From Gari tellinella (lineage: Eukaryota; Mollusca; Bivalvia; Cardiida; Psammobiidae): a stretch of 64,000 nucleotides of DNA. The position numbers and the translations under genes are program-made. Positions 57,092-64,000 of this stretch are shown piece by piece. Below the pieces are notes generated by a model. That model was not told the origin of the DNA and did not search any database. It saw only the letters and a list, made by a program, of their open reading frames with translations. The DNA lies in NCBI GenBank assembly GCA_922989275.2, contig OV277859.1, forward strand, positions 36,561,501 through 36,625,500, in the 5' to 3' direction. Each line of letters begins with the position of its first letter. Within the stretch, counting starts at the first letter, position 1.

Positions 57092-57282
57092 ACTGTAGAA
57101 GGCTGTTGGGAGTGATGAAAGTTGATGAGTAAATTCTACTGTTTCTACTGCCCTTGGAGAGTATGAGAGCTTGGTTCTGTGGCGGCCGTGTCCCTGTGAT
57201 CCAGACATGTCTGTGACACTAGTCTTGGTACTGTGTGCCTTCTGGGGTACCGCTCACAGCTACATCTACCCCAACAAAGGAT
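57092..57282 (+). CDS. Exon with 5' leader and signal peptide of the cytokine receptor
   Basis: Acceptor TATTTTTCAG ends at 57091 and donor GTAAGA begins at 57283. The first 115 nt are leader. The ATG at 57207 opens 25 codons encoding a hydrophobic stretch (MSVTLVLVLCAFWGTAHS) typical of a secretory signal peptide with likely cleavage after AHS, then a short linker; one base (T) carries over to the next exon. This ATG was chosen, although three ATGs lie upstream, because only it gives a signal peptide in frame with the Ig exon; the upstream ones all close on stops. Confidence 0.85.
57115..57216 (+). promoter_or_regulatory. Three upstream ORFs in the receptor leader, the last overlapping the main ATG
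   Basis: uORF1 57115-57132 (5 codons plus stop), uORF2 57125-57166 (13 codons plus stop) and uORF3 57163-57216 (17 codons plus stop). uORF3 starts inside the stop of uORF2 and ends 7 nt past the receptor start codon, in another frame. Overlapping uORFs commonly reduce translation of the main frame; that effect here is inference. Confidence 0.6.
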
Positions 57283-60200
57283 GTAAGAAACTACAGTATT
57301 TAATGTACAGGGCTCCACATAAGAGGAAATAGGCTGAACAAATCCAACATTTTCTCACTCATTTCAGCAGCACCAAATCCTATGGTGTTACTACTCATTA
57401 GAATTGTCTTTTCAAGACAATTCTAATGAGTAGTAACACCATAGGGTTTAATGCCGAAATAAAGATTTAAGTTTTTGAAATACTCCCCTATCTGGAGCCC
57501 TGTTTGTAGGGGATAAGGTTCAGCCCAAGTCATTTTTCTGAAGAAAAAAATAAAACTAAAGATAATGATAATAATAAATCCCAGTAGGTCTAGATTTTCA
57601 TACTAAAGAATTTTGTCACAAGTTCTCACTGTGAAAGGCACGAGTTCTCACTGTGAAAGGTTTATACATGTACATTTCTTCCCATACTTTAAGTCTCCAA
57701 TCAAAGATTTTTAGCTCACCTGGCACGAAGTGCCAAGGTGAGCTTTTAGGATCGCTGGATGTCCGTCGTCTGTCGTCTGTCGTCCGTCGTCTGTCCACAA
57801 TTGCTCGTGAACACTCTAGCTACCACAAATACCATTGGATCTTCATGAAAGTTTATGACAATGTTTGTCTTGATAAAATCTAGGTCAAGTTTGAATGTGG
57901 GTCATGTCCGGTTAAAAACTAGGTCACTAGGTCAAATCATAGAAAAACCTTGTGAATACTCTTGAGGCAACAAATCTCATTTGATCTTGATGAAACTTGG
58001 TCAGAATGTTTGTCTCATTGATATCTAGGTCAAGTTCGAATGTGGGTCATGTCCGGTCAAAAACTAGGTCACTAGGTCAAATCATATAAAAACCTTGTTA
58101 ACACTCTAGAGGCTACAAATCTCAATGGATCTTTATGAAATTTAGTCAAAATGTTTGCCTCATTGATATCTAGGTTAAGTTCGAATGTGGGTCATGTAGG
58201 GTCAAAAACTAGGTCACTAGGTCAAATCATAGAAAAACCTTGTTAACACTCTAGAGGCTACAAATCTCAATGGATCTTAATGAAACTTATTCAGAATGTT
58301 TGCCTTATTGATATCTAGGTCAAGTTCGAATGTAGGTCATGTCTGGTCAAAAACTAGGTCACTAGATCAAATCATAGAAAAACCTTAACACTCTTGAGGC
58401 TACAAATCTCATTGGATCTTGATGAAACTTGGTCAGAATGTTTGTCTCATTGATATCTAGGTCAAGTTTGAATGTGGGTCATGTCCGGTCAAAAACTAGG
58501 TCACTAGGTCAAATCATAGAAAAACCTTGTGAACACTCTTGAGGCTACAAATCTCATTGGATATTGATGAAACTTGGTCAGGATGTTTGTCTCATTGATA
58601 TCTAGGTCAAGTTCGAATGTGGGTCATGTCCGGTCAAAAACAAGGTCACTAGGTCAAATCATAGAAAAACCTTGTTACACTCTAGAGGCTACAAATCTCA
58701 TTGGATCTTGGTGAAATTTGGTCAGAATGTTTGTCTCATTGATATCTAGGTCAAGTTAGAATATTGGTCATGTCCGGTCAAAAACTAGGTCACTAGGTCA
58801 AATCATTGGAAAATCGTGTTGACACTCTAGAGGTTGATAGTGGGTATACATGTCCAGTCATAATCTAGGTCACTATAGGTCAAGTTTGCAATGGTGTACC
58901 AGGTGAGCGATTTAGGGCCATAGTGGCCCTTGTTGATATTAGTGTTTCACATGTAAACTGGCCATAGGAAACCGTTAGTAATCTGGCAGTTTTATGCTTT
59001 AATGCATTACCCCATAGCCTGTACCTAGTTTCTAAGACACTTAAAACTGGTCGAAAGTAAAGCAGAATGTGCCTTAGGTACTTCTGCTTTACTTTCAAAC
59101 CTGCTTTTAAGCTACTGTCTGTTAGGATGTAGAATATATCCTTCAGTGGAGGAATAATTAAAAGGTTTAAAAAGCATATGTTTGGGGTAAAGGGTTAAGA
59201 AGTTAGCTATTAAGTTGAAGGTAACATTTCATATACATGTTTAACCCATTTCCCCATAACAATGCCTTTTTATGCCTTTAATATATTCCTCCACTGAACA
59301 AAATTATATAGTTTCAATTTATAGTGTCACAAATAAGAATCGAAAGAAATATTTTCTATATTCTAGCAGATTACAGCTTAAAGCAGGCTGAAAGTAAAGC
59401 AGAATGCACCTACAGGCGCATTCTGCTTTACTTTCAACCTGCTTTAACCCATATTACCCCATAAATATGACTTTTTATGTCTTTAATTTATTCCTCAAAT
59501 TTGTTCCAATTAGTTTCAATTTATAGTCATGAATATTTATCATAAGAAATATTTTCTTTATTCCAGCAGCTTATAGCTTAAAGCAGGTTGAAAGTAAAGC
59601 AGAATGCGCCTTAAGACGCATTCTGCTTTACTTTCAACCTATTTTAAATGGGCATCTCTCTTTAAAACTAGAAACAGGCTATGGGGTAATGGGTTAAGTA
59701 GTCACCTACCTTCAAAACTAGAAACAAGCTATGGGGTAATGGGTTAAGTTATTCTATAAGGTTAGACGGATAAGAAATCAATTAAGTGAGACATGTTAGG
59801 TAAAGGTTCAATGTATTTCCATGAGAACAGATAGGTTGTACAAAATTTGAGAAGTCAATATCCAGACTTGTTGTTCAAACCTTCTGTAGATGCATTACTC
59901 TTTTGAAATAGTATGCTGTGCCATTTAATGACATTTTATGCCAATATATAGTCACAGCTTGAAAACTGAGTGAGAATCATCTTCCACAACCTTTTCCCAT
60001 CATAGATTCTATTAACCCATTCCCCCATAAATATGCCTTTTTACGCCTTAAATTTATTCCTCCGCTGAAGAAAATAATTCCAATCTAAACAGTTACAAAT
60101 ATGCACTATAAAAAATATATTCTTTATCCTAGCAGACCATAGCTTAAAGCAGGCTAAAAGTAAAGCAGAATGCGCCCTTCGGCGCATTCTGCTTTACTTT

Positions 60201-63200
60201 CAACCTGCTTTAAGTAGTCACCATATCTTTAAAATTAGAAACAGGCTATGGGGTAAAGGGTTAAGCTCCTTTTTATCACATTTTATGTCACCTGTTGTAG
60301 GTATGCAGTGGTGACACTTAGGGATCACTTTTTCTTTGTCTGTCTAAAATTCCATCTGTCTGTCTGTCCATCACACTTTTTTCCATCATGCCCTTTCATA
60401 CCTTTGACTATAACCCCAGTTCTGCTGAAGCTCTGAAGATGAATTTGATGAAGTGATAGTGTCTTGCTTAAGGTTCATAACTCTTACATTAATATTGTGA
60501 GAGTTATTCCCCTTTTCCACAGTTTCTTTTCTTACAGATTACTGTTATACTGAAGCTTTTGAAATGAAATTTCTCTAATGGAAAAAATATTGATGAGTGA
60601 AAGTGTTTTGCACAAGGCTCATAGCTCTTGCATCAGTTCTGTGAGAGTTAACCATATCAGATGGCTCCTCAAATATCCCTCTGATCAGGGTCTACACTGT
60701 TTGTAATTTTGCAACGAATTGTAACTAAACAGGCCAAAAATGGAATATACATTATTGGAAACTGGAACTTATTGTTTAGTTTCGAGGATGAATGAGTTAT
60801 CCTAATCCTCTATAGCCATATTCTAGTTTTGAAGACAAATGATGTCTTAAAGCAGGTTGAAAGTAAAGCAGAATGTGCCATAAGGCACATTCTGCTTTAC
60901 TTTGAGCCTGCTTTAAGCTAACACCTGCTAAGATAGAATTTTTTTCGTATGGTACATATTCATTAAAGTATAAAGGGGAGCCATTGTATTCAGTGGAGGA
61001 ATCAGTTGAAGGCGTAAAAAGGTGTATTTATGGGGTAATGGGTAAAGGGAGATTGAGATATCATGGTTTGACTGTATTTTAAAAATTGATTTTTCAATTT
61101 ATGATTTCAGTTTACTGCTCCTCGAGAACATTTCAAACATTGCTGTTCAGGGTTAAGCTATATATGGGTGTATTTAAGTTTCTAATCAATAGATATAAGA
61201 TACAGTATTACGTTTAACGATTTACAATCCAATAATCATGTCATGTAAAAACTTGAGAAATCTTCCTTATTAAATTTGGGTCTTAAAAATTTTACCACGT
61301 ATAGAAACAGTGCATAAACGATGGGCTTCTTGGGTCTTCCTTCACCTGTTAATAGAGGTTGAAAATCAAGCTGAAAGCTTCTATAGGTAAGCTTCCTGCT
61401 TCACTTTCAACCTGTCACCTAGAATTTGTTTGCAAGCATTACCCCTTAAAAATGCCTCTTTATACCTCTAATTTATTTCTGCTATACTGACGAAATTAAT
61501 AACATTTTAAATAGTCAAGCATATATACCATAAGAAATATTTTCTAAACCTAGCAGATGGAAGCTTAAAGCAGGCTGACAGTAAAGCTTCACTAACAGCC
61601 TGTTTAGGTAGTCATCAATATCTTCAAATCTAGAAACAGACTCTGGGGTAATTGGTTAAAGCAGGCTTGGAGTAAAGCAGAAAACTTTTTAGTAAATTTC
61701 TGCTATATAATTTGACATAAAAAAAATGTTGGTGATCTATTAGTTTCTAACCTAACCATATGCTTATATTTTCAGTGGTTTTACCAAATGACCCTTATGT
61801 CTACATTGGTAACAACCTGACCTTGACCTGCAATCTGACCAAATTTGATACCGTCTACGACTCCACACGGTTGTTCTTCTCGCGGAGAAATGATGAGATT
61901 ATTCCAGCCAAGTATGTGACTGTCGTCAATTCCCGCTCAGTACTTCTACAGTTTCCTATCAAATCTCCAGAGGATGGCGGTCATTACATTTGTAAATTGA
62001 ACAGAACACGGATTGAACTGATGGGGAGCCAGATTGTTATGGTGGAATGTGAGTAGACTTTAGTCAGAGAGTGAATAGAATAGTGTCTTTAACCTATTAC
62101 CCGATAAATACACCTTTTTACGCCTTTTGTTAGCTTCTTCACTGAAGAAAATAGTTTCAATTTATACTGTCACAAATAAAAATCATCAGAAATATTTTCT
62201 ATATTCTAGCAGATAATCATCTTAAAGCAGGCTGAAAGTAAAGCAGAATGTGCCTTAAGGCGCAGTCTGCTTTACTTTCAGTCTGCTTTAAGTGGTCACA
62301 TATCTTCAAAACTAGAAACAGGCTATGGGGTAATGGGTTAAGACCGATGACTGCTAAATGCTCTTATATTTCCCTTGGTATTTCACCAAAATGCATTTTA
62401 ACAATTTGAAACTTCAAACTATATAATTTGGTTAAACGCCTATATTTACAAATCATGCATTCAATGGTGTTGTACATCGAGATAGAATCATAATCAGTGA
62501 GAAAATAAAAGTAGAATAATAAGAAGAATAACAACTAACTAAAACATCAGTTTTTAACCAATTTTGTGATGATTTCTGAAATTGACTCTTCAACTTTGGA
62601 AAATATGACCAGTTTCTGTTGACTTTATGTTGGAATGAGGTATGCATAATGTATACTAACAGAAAATTGAAACGGCTACCTGAGAGCTGATTATTCAAAT
62701 TAACCCTTTCAACCCTACAGCCCTCTATAGAGATTACTCATTACATATACAAACTGTGAAGACCCTGATCAGAGGGCATAGGTTTTTGTTGTCATACAAA
62801 ACAATGTAACAGTAGACTGGTTCAAAAGTCTTGTATAAGAAGAGTCCAAAAGGTTTGTAAAAACCCACAAGAGATATTTAGGGTTGAAAGGGTTAAACAT
62901 GTTTTTTTTTGTCTAATTGACAGATGAGCCAAAGCCAATAACACAGATAGATTGTCGTGTCTATAACTGGGAGAATATGACCTGTACATGGGATCTAGGT
63001 GTGACGTTTCTACACAGCAAAACAATGGACATCACTCTAGTGTGGACAACACTGTAAGCAACAAATAATACACTAAAAAAAGTTACCTCTCTATTACTTA
63101 CACTACGGTGTATACTAAAATACACATGGAGAAATAATGATCTCTATAACCTATGCATTTTCCTATTACTCTTGTCGTTGGTTGATCAGGTAAGAGTAAC

Positions 63201-64000
63201 TAAAAAATTTCAACAATTTCACCTTTATGTTAAAACCATACCCTATGATGTGACCTGATTCTAATAAGTAGTCACAACATGGGGATTCTACATAAAGCAG
63301 ATAAAAAAAATCAGTTTTTAGCTCACTGGATAAAGTTTTAGTTTTTAGCTCAATGAACAAATGTTCAGGAGAGCCTATGTACCTTGAAGTATATTGCTTT
63401 CATACCATGCACACACAAAGTTTGACCACAGTGACCTTGAACTTATGGTGAGTGTTTAGGTTTCAAAAAAAGCTTATAACTCCTTATTATGGATCTTGAG
63501 GTAATGCCTTTATATTTGGTATGAATGTGTATATGGACAGACCTTTCCATGCACGCAAACAGCTTGACCCTGGGGACCTTGACCTCAGAGTCTGATTTTA
63601 AGTTTTGAAATGTGCCGCCAGCGAGCTTTGTTGTCTCCCTGACAACTCTTGTCTAAATACTTAACCCATTACCCCATAGCCCATTTCTAGTTATGAAAAT
63701 AGGTGACCACTTAAAGCAGGTTGAAAGTAAAGCAGAATGCGCCTTAAGGGGCATTCTGCTTTACTTTCAACCTGTTTTAAGCTTCCATCAGCTAGAATAT
63801 AGAAAAAAGTTCTAATCACACATATTCATAACTGTATAAATTGGAATTATTTTCTTCAGCAGAGAAATAAATTAAAGGCATAAAAAGGCATATTTGTAAT
63901 GAATTAAGTTATCTGTAGCCGTGCTCCCTGTTTCTGATTGATCTGTTTTGTATTTCAGTGGCCCACAGTGGGAGTGTAAACACCAAACCATGACTTCCTG
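57207..64000 (+). CDS. gp130-like class I cytokine receptor, 5' part (spliced, runs off window)
   Basis: Spliced gene with coding exons 57207-57282, 61776-62048, 62924-63053 and 63959-64000 (open at the edge). Phases join as 1, 1, 2 with no stop. The visible protein has a signal peptide (about residues 1-18), an Ig-like domain (27-116; Cys44 and Cys98, the latter in a DGGHYIC motif), then the start of a fibronectin-III cytokine-receptor homology module with Cys127-Cys137, a CxW motif (C137-T-W139), and a WEC motif at Cys166. Ig followed by this cysteine pattern is the order of the gp130/G-CSFR/LIFR group and fits invertebrate gp130-like (Domeless-type) receptors. Members bind helical cytokines at the cell surface and signal through JAK/STAT. 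The WSxWS motif, further FnIII repeats, transmembrane segment and JAK boxes would lie beyond the window, so signalling is inferred from family. Introns are 4.5, 0.9 and 0.9 kb and full of MITEs. Confidence 0.88.
57308..57502. mobile_element. Family F MITE, 26 bp after the signal-peptide exon
   Basis: CAGGGCTCCACATAAGAGG to TATCTGGAGCCCTG; core TTACTACTCATTAGAATTG. Confidence 0.82.
57708..58934 (+). mobile_element. H element with seven ~145-bp monomers in the receptor's signal-peptide/Ig intron
   Basis: Same type and same ends as 35998-36639 but with seven monomers, so array length varies between copies. Six monomers carry a perfect AGGTCActAGGTCA (first at 57921-57934), one a single mismatch (58365), and AGGTCActatAGGTCA lies at about 58866-58881. 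Confidence 0.9.
58999..59198. mobile_element. Family A copy, intronic
   Basis: TTAA at 58999 and 59195; shortened flanks. Confidence 0.82.
59241..59747. mobile_element. Family A MITE (outer) with a second A copy inserted in it
   Basis: Family A is about 250 bp: TTAA, left end CCCATTACCCCATAAATACG, a stretch with CCTCCACTGAAGAAAATAG, a central palindrome with arm GCTTAAAGCAGGTTGAAAG, and the complementary end TATGGGGTAATGGG plus TTAA. In this copy the TTTAAG at the right foot of the palindrome received the inner copy 59444-59697; the outer sequence resumes with GTAGTCACCTACC. Confidence 0.9.
59444..59697. mobile_element. Family A MITE (inner), nested in another A
   Basis: Full copy bounded by TTAA at 59444-59447 and 59694-59697, with the outer copy continuous on both sides. 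Confidence 0.9.
60012..60264. mobile_element. Family A copy, intact, intronic
   Basis: TTAA at 60012 and 60261; loop GCGCCCTTCGGCGC. Confidence 0.9.
60277..60648 (+). mobile_element. H-like element with a GTCACC stem, 3' truncated
   Basis: Start TTTTATGTCACCTG, stem partner GTGGTGACAC and ACTTAGGGATCA mimic the 5' end of the TAGCTCACC type with different stem bases. Two monomers of ~150 bp follow, related to those in I element 1 (TTCTGCTGAAGC, CATAACTCTTACATT). Cut off by a B copy at 60648. Confidence 0.55.
60647..60799. repeat. Family B, half copy, intronic
   Basis: Begins at a TTAA that cuts an H element; broken hairpin; ends GAATGAGTTA. Confidence 0.55.
60799..61047. mobile_element. Family A copy, intronic
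   Basis: Inverted orientation; GTGCC/GGCAC loop; tips slightly diverged. Confidence 0.82.
61048..61434 (+). other. Intron sequence, no feature
   Basis: A weak hairpin around 61370-61400 (GAAAGCTTCTATAGGTAAGC); no exon signal. The intron parts 59748-60011 and 62342-62699 also lack recognisable features. Confidence 0.4.
61435..61659. mobile_element. Family A copy, divergent, intronic
   Basis: Palindrome largely deleted; right TTAA 61656-61659. Confidence 0.72.
61776..62048 (+). CDS. Cytokine receptor exon: Ig-like domain
   Basis: Acceptor TATATTTTCAG ends at 61775; donor GTGAGT starts at 62049. The 273-nt exon is 2 + 90 codons + 1, so it is a phase 1-1 domain cassette. It encodes a C2-type Ig domain: first cysteine in LTLTC (residue 44), second in DGGHYIC (residue 98), 54 residues apart. 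The usual core Trp position appears to be Phe (LFFSRR), as happens in N-terminal Ig domains of this receptor group. Three N-glycosylation sequons are visible (Asn39, Asn45, Asn101). Confidence 0.88.
62089..62341. mobile_element. Family A copy, intronic
   Basis: TTAA at 62089 and 62338, beginning only 40 bp after the Ig exon. Confidence 0.9.
62700..62896. mobile_element. Family K MITE just upstream of an exon
   Basis: Perfect 18-bp inverted ends TTAACCCTTTCAACCCTA / TAGGGTTGAAAGGGTTAA; interior has one B-type arm (GAAGACCCTGATCAGAGG). It ends 27 bp before the FnIII exon. Confidence 0.8.
62924..63053 (+). CDS. Cytokine receptor exon: first half of N-terminal FnIII of the cytokine-binding module
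   Basis: Acceptor TTGACAG ends at 62923; donor GTAAGC begins at 63054. Joined to the previous exon it reads YEPKPITQIDC..., giving the diagnostic class I receptor motif: Cys127, Cys137 and CTW. A sequon lies at Asn134. The exon ends in phase 2. Confidence 0.88.
63224..63300. repeat. F-type fragment
   Basis: GATTCTAATAAGTAGTCACA arm only. Confidence 0.5.
63315..63653 (+). mobile_element. Short H element (TAGCTCGCC type) in the last visible intron
   Basis: Two partial 5' starts (TTTTTAGCTCACTGG, then TTTTTAGCTCAATGAAC), just over one monomer, and 3' AGCGAGCT, hairpin TTGTCTCCCTGACAA, CTCTTGTC. Related to 15984-17522. Confidence 0.75.
63661..63907. mobile_element. Family A copy, intronic
   Basis: TTAA at 63661 and 63904; ends 52 bp before the last visible exon. 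Confidence 0.88.
63959..64000 (+). CDS. Cytokine receptor exon, partial: second half of the same FnIII domain
   Basis: Acceptor TGTATTTCAG ends at 63958. The first base completes a Leu codon, then the frame reads GPQWECKHQTMTS and stops at TG-, the first two bases of the next codon. Cys166 is the third conserved cysteine; the split codon is probably Cys (TGC/TGT), which would give the fourth. The exon continues past the window. Confidence 0.8.

Noticed and set aside
57812..58830. Regularly spaced repeats resembling a CRISPR array
   Set aside because: Monomers are contiguous ~145-bp tandem repeats without unique spacers, in a eukaryotic genome.

Overview
The window looks like a gene-poor, AT-rich stretch of a mollusc genome, most likely a bivalve. 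It is packed with interspersed repeats: hairpin elements that open with a TAGCTCACCTG-type stem and carry 120-340 bp internal tandem repeats, plus several families of palindromic MITEs. The organism call is inference from repeat style and from one metazoan receptor gene; no genus can be proven from the sequence (a heterodont such as a dreissenid would fit).

Genes. One protein-coding gene is well supported, on the + strand at the right edge: the 5' part of a gp130-like class I cytokine receptor. Four coding exons are visible (57207-57282 signal peptide; 61776-62048 Ig-like domain; 62924-63053 and 63959-64000, first part of the cytokine-receptor homology module). All have GT-AG borders and their phases join without a break. 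The gene runs off the window. A CpG-dense segment (56530-56900) is its probable promoter, and a separate candidate non-coding exon with a perfect 44-bp tandem duplication lies at 39621-39718. The rest, about 1-56,500, is intergenic or intronic and I see no other host gene.

Repeat families (names are mine). A: TTAA-flanked MITE of about 250 bp, ends TTAACCCATTACCCCATA, at least 45 copies. B, C, J, K: further TTAA-flanked families. D and E: TA-flanked Tc1/mariner-like MITEs (ends CAGTAAAACCTCTCTATT and CAGTCAAACTTGTATTAAG). F: CAGGGCTCCAGATAAG ends. G: CAGGGCTGCCAT ends. H: Helentron/HINE-like elements with asymmetric terminal inverted repeats, internal tandem repeats, a 3' hairpin and a terminal CTTGTT. 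I: elements whose arms are arrays of degenerate short palindromes around a shared core. There is also one hAT element (10975-14612) with an 8-bp target duplication and a BED-finger remnant.

Layout. 1-9600: A/B/C MITEs with one H element inside an A copy. 9600-14800: a D MITE split by the hAT element, which itself contains an H and an I element. 15000-21450: D, A and C copies and two long H elements, one containing a 5S rRNA-like sequence and itself inside an A copy. 21500-35800: dispersed MITEs and the second I element. 36000-50040: four H elements, one again inside an A copy. 50260-56500: dense nested A/B/D/E MITEs. 56530-64000: promoter and 5' half of the receptor gene, with introns full of A, F, H and K copies.

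The main theme is modularity. Different MITE families with different ends and target sites share homologous central palindromes; the two I elements share a core but not their arms; and H elements share a 3' end style but not stems. The nested insertions give clean empty sites that define target preferences (TTAA for A and B, T|T for H, 8 bp for hAT).
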